DNA of 38,128 nt from Streptomyces thinghirensis (GTDB lineage Bacteria; Actinomycetota; Actinomycetia; Streptomycetales; Streptomycetaceae), in NCBI GenBank assembly GCA_021502835.1, contig JAKFGP010000039.1, forward strand, positions 1-38,128, read 5' to 3'. Positions 10,028 through 19,458 of this stretch are shown here, in pieces; the stretch's first letter is position 1; each line of letters starts with the position of its first letter. Both the position numbers and the translations under genes were made by a program. Under the pieces are notes generated by a model. That model was not told where the DNA came from, did no database searches, and saw nothing but the letters and a program-made list of their open reading frames with translations.

Positions 10028-10374
10028 TCATCTCCTTGGCGCCCCCTCCCTGGAGACGGGGTTGTACCTGAGGCACTTGGTCACGGCGTCCGGCGGCAGC
10101 ACGGAACCCATGGCGAGGCCGCCCTGGGTTTCATCGACCTTGACACCCTGGGCTCCCGTTCTGGTTCGGGCAGTCCGCGTACTTGTGCATGGACTCGAGC
10201 CAGCCGTCCGGCAGGTCGGGCGTCTGCCCGTTTCCGGCCTGCATCCCTCGGAGGGACCTTTCCTGCGGTGTCGGCCGGTCGTCGGGACTCTTGGAGTCGC
10301 CCGAACCGCTGGCGCAGGCGGTCAGGGCGAGGCGAGGCTAGAGCGGGCGCTGCCAGCAGCGCGCGTGTCTTCAT
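10028..10374 (-). CDS. Putative small lipoprotein, frameshifted
   Basis: The N-terminus [14 protein letters not shown] is followed, one frame over, by LTACASGSGDSKSP, a classic lipobox (LTAC) with a serine/glycine linker, so the mature protein should be membrane-anchored outside the cell. Further pieces are NGQTPDLPDGWLESMHKYAD and, near the end, DETQGGLAMGSVLPPDAVTK. The ATG at 10374 overlaps the stop of the upstream ATPase gene (ATGA), so it is translationally coupled to the ABC transporter. It may present or sense the transporter's substrate, but this is inference. Confidence 0.6.
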
Positions 10375-11071
10375 CGGGTGTTCACCTGTTCCGTGAGCTT
10401 GCCCTTGCGCAGGCTGAGAATGCGGTCGGACTGGACAAGCCAGTTGCTGGGAGTGAGTGACGACGACCACGCACGCCCTGCTCATGAGCGAGTTCGCGGA
10501 AGGTGTCGATAATGCCCTGGGCCGTGTCCTCGTCGAGATTTCCGGTGGGTTCGTCGGCGAAGAGGATGTCGACGTCGCAGGCGAGGGCGCGGGCGATGGC
10601 GACGCGCTGCTGCTGGCCGCCGGAGAGCTGCAGCACGTTACGGGTGGCCGTCGCCTTGTCGAGACCGATCTGCTCCAGCAGGTGCAAGGCGCGGGCCTTG
10701 CGGCTTCCCGTCGCGGGTTTGGCACCGGTGATCTCCATCGCGCAGGTGACGTTCTGGAGGGCGGTCATGTAGGTAGGAGTTTGTACTGCTGGAAGATCGT
10801 GGCGGCGTGCCTGTTGCGGTAGCGGCCGAGACCCAACTTGGTAAGGTCCTGACCGTCGAAGCTGATCGTGCCGCGGGTGGGGGTGTCGAGGCCGCTGGCG
10901 AGGCTGAGCAGGGTGGTCTTGCCGCTGCCCGAGGGGCCAGGATGGTGTAGAAAGTGCCGCGTTCGAAGACGCTAGTCGATGCTCTTGAGGACCAGTGGTC
11001 CTGCGGCGCTGGCCGGAATAGGTGTGGCTGACGCCAGCGAGGTGCAGGACGGGCGGGGTGGCGGTGCTCAT
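10371..11071 (-). CDS. ABC transporter ATPase, LolD/MacB type, frameshifted
   Basis: The protein begins [20 protein letters not shown]. The Walker A region is seen only after correcting frame (ILAP then [20 protein letters not shown]). In frame later are [16 protein letters not shown] (signature), [18 protein letters not shown] (Walker B and D-loop) and a [11 protein letters not shown]-loop in a neighbouring frame. It belongs to the MacB/LolD/FtsE-like group that pairs with FtsX-type permeases for export of peptides, lipoproteins or cell-envelope-active compounds. It starts 6 bases after the first permease gene stop and overlaps the lipoprotein gene. Confidence 0.85.
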
Positions 11072-11077
11072 GGCGGG

Positions 11078-12458
11078 TCACTTGCCCTTCGTGAGGATGG
11101 TGCGGGGGGCCCGAGGCGCAGCACGGCGCTGGGGGGATCGTGGTGGCGAGCAGGCCGATGCCGAGGCCGATGCCGCCGACGGTGGCGAGGTCCGCCGGGT
11201 CGAGTGCCACGGTGATCTTGCCGATGGGGTCGGCATTCTCGACGGGCTTGTCGTTCGGGTCGATACCCTCGCCGAGGCCGGTGCTGCCGGGGGGCGGGGC
11301 CTGCCAGGGAGTCGATCTTGTGCTCGGCGGCGGTGGCTTCTTACGAGCAGCGCCTGGCCGGCGCTCTGGGTCAGGTTCGGGCGAACAGGGAACTCAGGCC
11401 GATGGCTACGGCGGCGACGACGACGATCTCCAGGGCCTGTTGGGCGATGAGTTTGCTCTTCTTCTCGCCCATGGCCAGCAGGACGCCGTACTCCTTGCGG
11501 CGCTGCTTGGACGGCGAGGTTGACCAGGAGGGCCAGGACGGCTGCGCCGGCGATGCCGCATGAGCCACATGGCGACGGTGGCGGTGGAGCTAATGCTCTT
11601 GAGCGGGCCTGTCATCTGCTGGACGGCCTTGTCGTTGGTGTCCAGTTTGAAGCCGTTGAGCGCCGAGCCGGCGATGTGCTTCGCCTCCTTCTTGAACGCC
11701 CCTGCACGTCGGCGTCCTGGAGGAGGAAGGTCGCCTGGCCGACCTGCAGTGATCCGTTGCCTTCGGAGTTGAGGGAGGACATGCTGCCCACCGTTCCGTA
11801 CAGCATGTTGGCCGGGTTGATGCCGTATTCGGCGTCGGGTTCAGTGGTGGGGCGCGGGTCCGGTAGATGCCGGCCACGGTGGGAGTCGGCCGTGGTCTTT
11901 CCGTCGTTGCCGGTCAGGGTGATCTTGTCGCCGACCTTGAGGCCGGTTCTTCTTGGCCAGCCGCTCCTCGATCAGGAGTTGCTTCTTGTCCTTGTCGGCG
12001 GCCGTGAGGTGCTTACCGGACGGGAGGGTGAACTTGCCGCTGCGGAAGTCGGGCGGCAGCGCGGGATCGAGCACGCCCATGCCCAAGGTTCCACCGGGGC
12101 CCATGGGGTCGGCAGGGCCTCCCTCGACCAGTTTGTACTTGCCCTTGACGATGGCGCGGTCCCACATCCAGTAGGTGTATTTCTGCACCTGGGGCAGAGC
12201 TCCCGAGCATCGTCGACGGTCGCCGCGTCGATGCGCGGGGCCGCATGCCGCCGCCACTGCCCTGTTGGCTGATGTCCATGTCGAGGTTGACCTCAGCGCC
12301 CACGGAGCGCTTGGCGTTCTGCTCGGCCTGGGCCGTCGCGTCGTTGATCAGGACCCCGGCCAGCACCATCACGGAGATGATGGGGAAGGTGGCGAGGTGA
12401 TCAGGGTGCGGCCTTTGCGGGCCCACAGGCTGAGCCCTGCGCGTTTGACGAAATTCAT
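11078..12458 (-). CDS. FtsX/MacB-type ABC permease 1, frameshifted
   Basis: The start at 12458 gives MNFVKRAGLSLWARKGRTLI, then a membrane segment (FPIISVMVLAGVLINDATA) and a large extracellular domain with GMGVLDPALPPDFRSGKF, LPSGKHLTAADKDKKQLLIE and SLQVGQATFLLQDADVQG. The C-terminal part holds AVLALLVNLAVKQRRKEYGV and ALEIVVVAAVAIGLSSLFART, the FtsX-type transmembrane region with its cytoplasmic coupling segment, ending GPRTILTKGK. At least four frame changes interrupt it. It is paralogous to permease 2. Confidence 0.75.
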
Positions 12459-12533
12459 GGGGATGGCTCTCTCGGTCCGGGCCATGGGGTGGCTGTTCGG
12501 GCGTTGGTGACCGGTTGCGCGGTGGTGGGCCGA

Positions 12534-13814
12534 CTAGTCGGTGTCAGCAAGGATGGAGCGGGGGTGCAGGCGCAGGATCCCGATGCCCGGGATGACGGTG
12601 GAGACCAGGGAGATCCCGAGCCCGATGCCGGCGACCTTGCCGACAGTGGCCGGCTCGACCCGCACCGTGGGCGGGAGCGATCCCGGCATCTTGTGCCCCG
12701 GCCGCCGCGACCGGTTTGTCGTTGTGGCCGCCCAGGAGCGCGTCACCCGCGGCCTGTCCGGCGAGCGAGGCCCGCCAGGGCAGCGAGCGCGACGGCGGGG
12801 CAGGGCCACGGCCGCCACCTCCACGGCGTGCTGAGCGATGAGCTTCCACTTCTTCTCGCCCATCGAAGCAGTACCCCGAGCTCGGCGCGCCGCTCGCCGG
12901 ATCTGCAGCATCACGATGAGACCGAGGATCAGCGCACCGGCCACGGCGATCACCCAGACGATCAGTCCCGCGAACGTGCCGACCTGCTGTATGGGACGGA
13001 CCTGGTCCCGGTACGCCTTGTCATTGACGCGGAAGTCGAGGCTGCCCTTGCCGAGGAGCCGCTCGGCCTCGGCGTGCAGCTGCTCGGCCTGCCCCGGTGA
13101 TCCGATCTTGAACACCGTCTCGCTGACCGCCGCGGTACCGGTACCGAGCTCCTGCGCGATGCCCACCGGTACGCACAGTGCGTTGCCGGGCAGTTCATGC
13201 GGCGGCTTCCACGCCGTCGGATCCTGCGTCGGGTCCTGGAAGACACCGACGACCTCCAGGGGCCACCGTGCGCTTGCCGTCCACGGAGCGCACCCGGACG
13301 GTGTCGCCGACCTTGAGGTGGTTCTTGTCGGCCAGGGCGCTGCTCGATCACCGCGACGCTGCGGCCTGCGTCCTTCGGGGGTGATGCCGCGGCCCGCCGT
13401 GATTTTCGTCGAGCCGTACGAGAAGGCAGCAGCATGCCCGAGTCACGGACGCCGTTCACGGCCAAAGGACCCGGATCCTCTCTCCCGGCACTGGTGCCGC
13501 CCGGCCTCGGCATGCTCGACGTCAGCGGCGTGAAGCCACGCGCGCCGGCCCGCACCGGAAGCTCCGGGTTGTAGCGGTGCACCAGGCCGAAGGCGCCGAG
13601 CCGGTCAGCCAAGGCCGGGGTGAGGTCCTTCTTCTTGACGGTCACGTCCACGCCGATGGTGCGCTGCGCGTCGGCTTCCTGGCGGGCGGCGGCGGCCCTG
13701 CAGCAGGAAGCCGCCGAGGAGCAGGGTGCAGATGATGACGAAGATCGCCAGCAAGGCGGCGGTCTTTGGCTTTCTGGCACCAAGGCTCATCCCGGCGCGC
13801 TTGACGAAGTTCAT
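12534..13814 (-). CDS. FtsX/MacB-type ABC permease 2, frameshifted
   Basis: It starts MNFVKRAGMSLGARKPKTAA, nearly the same as permease 1, followed by the membrane segment LLAIFVIICTLLLGGFLLQ. The extracellular domain includes IGVDVTVKKKDLTPALADRL, LKVGDTVRVRSVDGKRTV and LPGNALCVPVGIAQELGTGT. A C-terminal membrane core follows (VGTFAGLIVWVIAVAGALIL, MGEKKWKLIAQHAVEVAAV) and an end reading PGIGILRLHPRSILADTD. Together with permease 1 and the ATPase it should form an asymmetric exporter. Several frame changes are present. Confidence 0.75.
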
Positions 13815-14020
13815 GCCGAAGACACAAGCAGCCTGCCGTTTGCAGCAGGATAAGCGCGTTAAGCGGCATAAGGACCCGCCTGACCCTGATCTTGAGCGCC
13901 GAGGGTGCCGACTTCGACCCGGTCGCCCCACAGGCCGGCCCCGGTACAGCGCCGGCCGACTCGGGCACACCGCCCCGCGCCCTTATCCGGCTGCAATCGT
14001 GATCTTGGTTTCATGAAGGT
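13815..14020. promoter_or_regulatory. Divergent intergenic region between transporter operon and two-component system
   Basis: The 206 bases separate the minus-strand permease/ATPase/lipoprotein operon from the plus-strand regulator genes, so both promoters should be here. Short related AT-richer words (ATAAGCGCGTTAAGCGGCATAAG at 13849-13871) form a repeated AAGCG/TAAG pattern that could bind the OmpR-type regulator. GAAGG precedes the regulator start. Confidence 0.4.
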
Positions 14021-14683
14021 ATGAGAGTTCTGGTAGCCGAGGACCACCGTGTCCTCGCCCGCACTATCGCCGCCGGCCTGCGCCGACAGGCCATGGCTGT
14101 CGACATCGCCGCCACCGGCGATCAGGCCGAGCGGATGTGTCTGCTCACGGCCTACGACGTGCTCATCCTCGACCGCGACCTGCCGGTCATGACCGGCGAC
14201 GAGGTGTGCAAAGCGGCTGCGGGAACTCCAGGACCCTCCGCGGATCCTGATGCTGACCGCCGCCGGCGAGCTCACGGACAAGATCCACGGCCTCACCGCG
14301 CTTGGCGCCGACGACTACCTGCCCAAGCCCTTCGACTTCACCGAGCTCGTCGCCCGCGTACGAGCCCTGAGCCGTCGCGCACCAAAGCCGCCGCCCACCG
14401 TGCTGCGCTTCGGGAGCATCACCCTGGACGAAACACGGCACAAAGTATCCGTGGCCGGCCGCCCGCTGGAACTCACACCGAAGGAATTCGCGGTCCTGCA
14501 CCTGCTGCTTGCGGCCGGCGGCGCGCCGGTACCGCACGACGAACTCGTCCGCACCGTCTGGGACGAACACCTCGACCCACGCACCAGCGCGGTCCGCGCC
14601 ACCGTCAGCAGATTGCGCGGCAAACTCGGCGACCCCGGCCTGATTGCCGCCGACAAGGGAGAGGATACCGGCTGTGCGAATGA
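14021..14683 (+). CDS. OmpR/PhoB-family response regulator, frameshifted
   Basis: The receiver domain begins MRVLVAEDHRVLARTI and carries the phosphoacceptor D51 in VLILDRDLPV. After a frame change near 14210-14230 come LMLTAAGELTDKIHGL and GADDYLPKPFDF with the conserved Thr/Ala and Lys. The C-terminal winged helix shows LELTPKEFAVLHLLLAAGG, HDELVRTVWDEHLDP and TVSRLRGKLGD. A second shift near 14660 restores the end GRGYRLCE at 14683. Its stop overlaps the kinase start (ATGA), so both are coupled. It probably controls the divergent ABC operon. Confidence 0.9.
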   Translation: MRVLVAEDHRVLARTIAAGLRRQAMAVDIAATGDQAERMCLLTAYDVLILDRDLPVMTGDEVCKAAAGTPGPSADPDADRRRRAHGQDPRPHRAWRRRLPAQALRLHRARRPRTSPEPSRTKAAAHRAALREHHPGRNTAQSIRGRPPAGTHTEGIRGPAPAACGRRRAGTARRTRPHRLGRTPRPTHQRGPRHRQQIARQTRRPRPDCRRQGRGYRLCE

Positions 14684-15868
14684 AGCTCCGGGCACGGCTG
14701 AGCCGACTACCCTTCCGCGCTCGCCTGGCAGCGGCCATTTCCGGACTCTTCCTGCTCGCCGGCATCGCCCTGCTCGCCTTCGTGGTGCTGCTCGCACGCT
14801 ACGGAACAGCCCAGCAGGTCCAGGGAATGTCGATCACGTACGGGGACACGCCGAGCACCGCTGCGACACCCTTCGAGCCCGTACGCCCGAGCCAGCCCGA
14901 TCTCACGCATCCCGCCCCGGCCCCGAGCGACGTCGCCATGTTGCAGAAGATCGACCAGACCGTGCAGGCCGTCCAGGACACCGCGCTGCGCCAGATGGTG
15001 CTCTGGTCCGCCGTCGGACTGCTGATCACCGCGCTCCTTGCCGGGCTGCTCGGCTGGTGGCTCGCGGGTCGGGCACTGCGCCCCGTCGCCTTCATGACCG
15101 AAGCCGCCCGCCGCATCAGCGAACAGAACCTGCACCAGCGCCTGGCGCTCGCCGGCCCCGACGACGAACTCCACCGCCTCGCCGACACTTTCGACACCAT
15201 GCTCGACCGGCTCGAGAAGTCCTTCGAGAGCCAACGCCGCTTCGTCGCCAACGCCTCCCACGAACTCAAAACACCCCTCGCCGCCCAGCGCACCACCCTC
15301 CAGGTCGGCCTCGCCGGCCCCTTCCCGGGAACCTCGCCGACGTCCGCGAGGACCTGCTCGCCACCAACCGCGAAGCCGAACAACTCATCAACTCGCTCCT
15401 GCTGCTCGCCCGCAGCGACCGCGGCCTGGAAGAGACCGAGAGCGTGGACCTGACGGTCACCGCCCGGCTCGTGACCGCCGAGCTCACCCCGCAGGCATCG
15501 GCCCACGGCGTCACATCGACCTCAGCGCCGACACCCCACTGGTCGTTCGCGGCGATCCTGTCCTGCTGCACCACCTGCTGACGAACCTGATCCACAACGC
15601 CGTCCAGTACAACCACCCCGGCGGCCACGTCCGCGTACGACTCGAAACCCTCACCGTGACGGTGACCAACACCGGCCCCCACGTGCCCGCCGAACGGATC
15701 CCCGACCTCTTCGAACCCTTCCGACGCCTCGACCAAGACCGCACCGCCACCACCGGCCACGGCCTGGGCCTGTCCATCGCCGCCTCCATCGCCCAGACCC
15801 ACCACGCCACCCTGGCGGCCCGGCCCGGCCCAGAAGGCGGACTCGTACTCACCCTGTGCTTCCCCTGA
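14680..15868 (+). CDS. Sensor histidine kinase, frameshifted
   Basis: The start ATG at 14680 overlaps the regulator stop. Two membrane segments (FLLAGIALLAFVVLLARYG and SAVGLLITALLAGLLGWWLA) flank an extracellular region of roughly 75 residues. A HAMP segment (LRPVAFMTEAARRISEQNL) leads to the phosphoacceptor His (about residue 194) in NASHELKTPLAAQR. After frame changes near 15320 and 15515 the catalytic part continues with an N box (LTNLIHNAVQYN), FEPFRRLD and GHGLGLSIA, ending LVLTLCFP at 15868. Its likely role is envelope stress or antibiotic sensing, given the FtsX-type transporter next to it. Confidence 0.88.
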
Positions 15869-15882
15869 GCACCGGCCTCTTA

Positions 15883-16748
15883 GACCGTGTCCTACATGGT
15901 CATTTTGCGGAGCCGTTTGTAGCAGCAGAGGGCCGCGGCCAGTCCGAGAAAGGCCAGGTAGTTGCCTGGTTTCCGCTCGTAGCGGTGGTTGAGTCGGCGG
16001 TAGCCGGACAGTCAGGACATGGTGCGTTCGATGACCCACCTGCGTCGACCGAGTCGCTCGCTGGACTCGACTCCCTTGCGGGCGATGCGGACGCCGATGC
16101 GCTTGCCCCCAGAGCCATCGCCGCAGGTGAGGGCACGTCGTATGCCTTGTCCGCATGAAGGCGTTGAGGCTTGGAATCGGTCGCGTGGGATTCGTGTCCC
16201 ATATGGAAGTGGGACAGCATCGGCTTCAGGGCCTGGCTGTCGTGGGTGTTGGCCGCGGAGACTCCGACACGTAGGGGCAGTCCGTTCGCGTCGGACAGGA
16301 CATGCATCTTGGAACCGGGCTTACCGCGATCCACGGGGCTCGGACCTGCAAGTTCGCCCCTTTTTAGCGCGGACGTGAGCGGAGTCGAGGACAGCGCGCG
16401 ACAGGTCGACGAGGTTCTGGCCGTCCAGGAGCTCGAGCACCTTCTGGTGCAGTCGTCCCCACACACCGGCCCGGGACCAGATGAGAAACCGGCGGTGCAC
16501 GGTCGACTTCGACGCCCCAAAGCACGGCGGCAACGCCCGCCAGGCACAGCCACTGACCAGCACATAGATGATCGCGGCGAACACCGCCTCGTCATCGATG
16601 TTCGCAACCCCGCCGCCCTGCGGACGCACCTCGCGCCGGCGGCAACAGCGGCCTGGCGATCTCCCCACAGGCCATCCGGCACGATCCATCCCCACCGCCC
16701 ACTCCCCATGACCAGTTCAACGACCAACTGACCATGTAGGACACGGTC
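15883..16748 (-). mobile_element. IS5-family element B, copy 2 (inverted)
   Basis: It has the same inverted repeats as copy 1 and almost the same sequence, in opposite orientation. It is 866 bp against 863 bp, and the differences seen are mostly single-base changes in C or G runs. The flanks are TTA on the left and TAA on the right, so it has no simple target duplication of its own. Confidence 0.85.
15892..16709 (-). CDS. IS5-family transposase, copy 2, frameshifted with internal TGA
   Basis: This is the same DDE transposase as copy 1. It starts MGSGRWGWIVPDGLW at 16709 and shows VANIDDEAVFAAIIY, ALPPCFGASKSTVHRR, MHVLSDANGLPLRVGVSAAN and HADKAYDVP. Frame changes occur in G/C runs near 16090-16140 and 16620-16670 that are intact or differently wrong in copy 1. 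The TGA after ERTMS (16012-16014) is shared with copy 1. Confidence 0.83.
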
Positions 16749-16751
16749 TAA

Positions 16752-17144
16752 GAACTCCAAGCAGCCGGTGGGGAACTTCATGGAGCCTCATCACACGCCG
16801 TGCGACACCGGCGGACTCGCACGGGCCGCTGTCCCGAATGCCTGCGAGGCCACTTCTTGGGCGCGCCTGACAGTGCTCACCGCCTTTGCCGGGCAGCATG
16901 AGGCCCGCGCCCCCGGCACCGGGGGGATAGCGCCCGTAGAGCGCCCCCACGACCCGGTCATACACGGTGAGGGGGAAACGCTGGTCGACGCCCCCGGACA
17001 TCCGCCGGGGGTCGTCTTCACGTCATCGCTTCGACCTGGACCATGGTTCCTGCGGTCACGTTTGTGAGTGGCGCACGGAGCTGACTGCCAGTTTTTCAGA
17101 GAACGTCCCCGGCAGAGCTGCGGGCCTCGTGGCGATGGCCGGTG
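16752..17144. other. Region without a confidently recognised gene
   Basis: A minus-strand frame with VDQRFPLTVYDRVVGALYGR and a glycine-rich GAGGAGLMLPGK stretch (about 16860-17000) is somewhat protein-like and could be a hypothetical gene truncated by the IS. Another frame reads AQEVASQAFGTAARAS and stops near 16791. I cannot assign a family or start. Confidence 0.25.
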
Positions 17145-17168
17145 CCGCGAAGCCGTGAGGCTTCGCGG
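17145..17168 (-). terminator. Perfect 10-bp hairpin downstream of the replication-relaxation gene
   Basis: CCGCGAAGCC pairs with GGCTTCGCGG around a GTGA loop. It lies about 120 bases beyond the end of the minus-strand replication-relaxation gene. There is no long T run, which is usual for actinomycete terminators. Confidence 0.6.
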
Positions 17169-17287
17169 TGGAGAGGTGGCTGGCCACTCCGTACCGGCCA
17201 TGGTGCGGCGTTCGGCCCGCGGGAGTTCGTCGGTCCCTTGGGGAAGGCCGGGCGAGCGATCGTAGGTTGCGGGCAGGAGCGCCTTGG

Positions 17288-18203
17288 TCACAGGTTGGTC
17301 CATGGTCGGGGTTTGCCGCCGGTCAGGGCGTCCACACCGCTTGGGCGGGTCCGTGGTGTTCGATGTCTTCGAGGATGGCCGCTCCAAGGCGTACTTCGCG
17401 GGCGAGGTGGGCGACGAGGGGTGCTGGGCGACCATGGCCTGGAGGTCGCTGATCCGGTTGTCGAGTCCGGTGCGGGAGGCGCCGGTGAGGATGAACAGGA
17501 CGCGGGGGAAGACCGGGTACCAGCGCAGCCAGGCGGGTCCTGCGGTGTTCGTCCTTCGGCGGCCGACGGGTTGGGCCTCGTACTGGAGCAGCCGGGCGTA
17601 TTCGATGAGTTTCACGGCCAGGCGTTCGCTGCTCATGGTGGTGCGGTCGACTTCGATGAAGGCGCGCAGTTTCTGCCGGTGGTCGGGGCCGGTGACGGTG
17701 TAGTACATGACCGCGTCGGCCGTGACCCGTTCTCCTTCGCCGATGGAGTGGGACACCTCCGGGGTCCAGTCCCACGGGCCGTGTTCGTGTCCGAGGCGGC
17801 GGGCGTCGGTGGCGAAGGCCAGGTGGGCGCGTACGACGGCGAGCGTGTGGCTGGTCTTCAGTGAGGCAGCGGTGGCCGAGGTGATGGGGTATGGCGGCCG
17901 AGTCCCGCAGGGGCGGGCAGGTCGCGGGTCAGGCGGGCTCCTTCGGGGGTCGGGTACCAGGCGTGGGTGCGTGAGCGGTTCGCGTCCGGCAGCACCGTGG
18001 AGTCGGCGAAGCCGTCGGAGCGCAGCTTGTTCAAGACCCTGGACATCAGCTGGCGTGTCCCTTTGGGACGCAGCATGCAGCGCAGCTGGCTGGTGGTGGC
18101 GATGCGGTGCTGGCCAGGGCGGCCAGCACCTGCAGACGCAGGGGTTCGGCCGGGAGTGGGGGGACAGGCTGGTGGGTGCAGTTTGCTGTGCCGGTCTGGT
18201 CAT
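17288..18203 (-). CDS. Replication-relaxation family protein, frameshifted
   Basis: The N-terminus (MTRPAQQTAPTSLSP at 18203, behind AAAGGACC) leads, after frame changes, into a winged-helix domain: LPAEPLRLQVLAALA, then MLRPKGTRQLMSRVLNKLRS and DGFADSTVLPDANRSRTHAW. The long in-frame core has ATAASLKTSHTLAVVRAHLA, WTPEVSHSIGEGERVTADAV and the diagnostic FIEVDRTTMSSERLAVKL, then PRVLFILTGASRTGLDNR. The frame changes near 17400 and 17325, and it ends KPRPWTNL at 17288. This family occurs on Streptomyces plasmids and is associated with replication or DNA relaxation. The mechanism is poorly known. Confidence 0.8.
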
Positions 18204-18264
18204 TCAGGTCCTTTCGACTGCGCGAGCCTGGGGCGGCTGTGCCGCCGATCAGCAGACCCTTCGT

Positions 18265-18383
18265 CCCCGACCAGAGCCCCGACCACGGGACCCCGACCAT
18301 GGTCACGAACGCATAACGCCCCAGGCGGGGGCGGTGGTCGGGATGTTCGGCCCCGACCATGGGCCCGACCACGGCCCAGACCA
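18265..18383. repeat. CCCCGACCA iterons upstream of the replication-relaxation gene
   Basis: CCCCGACCA occurs at 18265, 18277, 18291 and 18351, with close variants CCCGACCA at 18364 and CCCAGACCA at 18375, and one inverted TGGTCGGG at 18335. Spacing within the two direct clusters is 12-14 bp. The word also makes up repeat family 1 at 2360-3205, and the 24 bases at 18350-18373 are identical to 2383-2406. It lies 60-180 bases before the start of the minus-strand gene, so it may be an operator or replication site. Confidence 0.7.
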
Positions 18384-18637
18384 CGGGACGGCATGCCCGG
18401 GCGGTCAGGCCGACGGCTCCCCGGGCCCGGGCAAGGCGGCAGAATTCTTGAACGAGGGCAGGTTCCGACGCGCTTGGGCGATGGCCGGTCCGCAGCAGCC
18501 GTAGCTGCTGCGGGACGCGGTGGCGAGCCGCGTCATGCCGGCCATCGTGCGGCATCCGGCCCGCAAGGGACCAGCAATCCCGTAACCGGATGCCGCGTCT
18601 GTGGGGCGGTGGGCGGATGAGCGCTCACCGCTGGTTG

Positions 18638-19337
18638 TTACCTTCGGGTGCTGCGCTGGGCGGCCTGCTCGAGGATCCGCCGGCGCGTCCACCGTCGGCG
18701 CCCGCCGTTCTCCGAGAGCGCGTCGGGGTTTCCAGCAGGGGCAGGTTGCCCTGGGAGAGGCTGCTGGAGAAGGAGTTGACACTCTTGAATCCCAGCAGTG
18801 CGGCCGCCTGGGTGGCGCCCAGGAGCTCGTCCGGGTCCCCGTCGACGGGCACGTCGGGCAGGGTGGCGCCGTGCGCTTGGCGCCGGCGCGTTTGCCGCGG
18901 CCGGGCCGGGTGGCCATCCAGTCCAGCAGGGTCTGCACGCGCCACAGCTGCCGGCGGTAGGGGTTCGCTGAGGTCCCCCATCTCCTCGACGACGTCGGGC
19001 TCGGGGAAGTAGCCGGGGTGGTCGCGGACGTAGGTGTTGACCTGGTTGGGGGTTCTTGTAGCCCAGGAACCTCGGAGGCCTCGGCCGCGTTCAGCAGATC
19101 CTCCGGATTGCGGGAGGGCGGCGTGTGGCCACGGAGTCTGGCCTGGCTGCGGCTTGCGAACCACTCGGTGACCTCCCCGTGGTCCCACAGCCGGGCGCGT
19201 CCGCGCATGCCGGCGGTCTCGGGGAAGCCGTTCTCGGCACGCTGGCCGTAGAGCATGCTGATCCGCGCGGGAGACAGGCCCTGCTCGGCCGCGATCTCGG
19301 CAGCGTCGGCCAGGCGAGGCTCACGGCGCGAGGTCAT
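18638..19337 (-). CDS. Multi-HTH (excisionase-like) DNA-binding protein, frameshifted
   Basis: The start ATG 19337 has GGAGGG eight bases upstream. The sequence shows three related DNA-binding modules: LADAAEIAAEQGLSPARISM with GRARLWDHGEVTEWFASRSQ, NAAEASEVLGYKNPNQVNTY (after a frame change) with HPGYFPEPDVVEEMGD, and ELLGATQAAALLGFKSVNSF with SLSQGNLPLLETP. Between them RRQLWRVQTLLDWMATRPGR matches the wing region. The total is about 233 residues. The family is known from Streptomyces plasmids next to replication-relaxation genes. It could regulate the operon or bind the adjacent CCCCGACCA iterons. Confidence 0.65.
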
Positions 19338-19458
19338 GGCACAACCCTCCTGTCCCAGCAGGGCGAGCCGGTCCGACCCGCAACCCACATAATGGCAGAA
19401 GTGTTGTGTGGGGTCTAGTCCGTCGCCGACATCTTCACTCGCGGTCGGCCCCAGCCGG

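Larger units (their letters stand above)
8970..16748. mobile_element. Compound-transposon-like unit bounded by two inverted IS5-type copies
   Basis: Two near-identical IS5-type elements (8970-9832 plus, 15883-16748 minus) bracket a lipoprotein/ABC/permease operon and a two-component system. The outermost flanks on both sides are TAA (8967-8969 and 16749-16751), consistent with a 3-bp TNA target duplication around the whole unit. The inner flank of the right copy is TTA instead. A 3-bp match is weak evidence on its own, so mobility of the unit is inferred. Confidence 0.45.

Noticed and set aside
18265..18383. Recombination attachment site
   Set aside because: The clustered direct copies with 12-14 bp phase fit protein-binding iterons better; no integrase with catalytic core or tRNA gene is adjacent.
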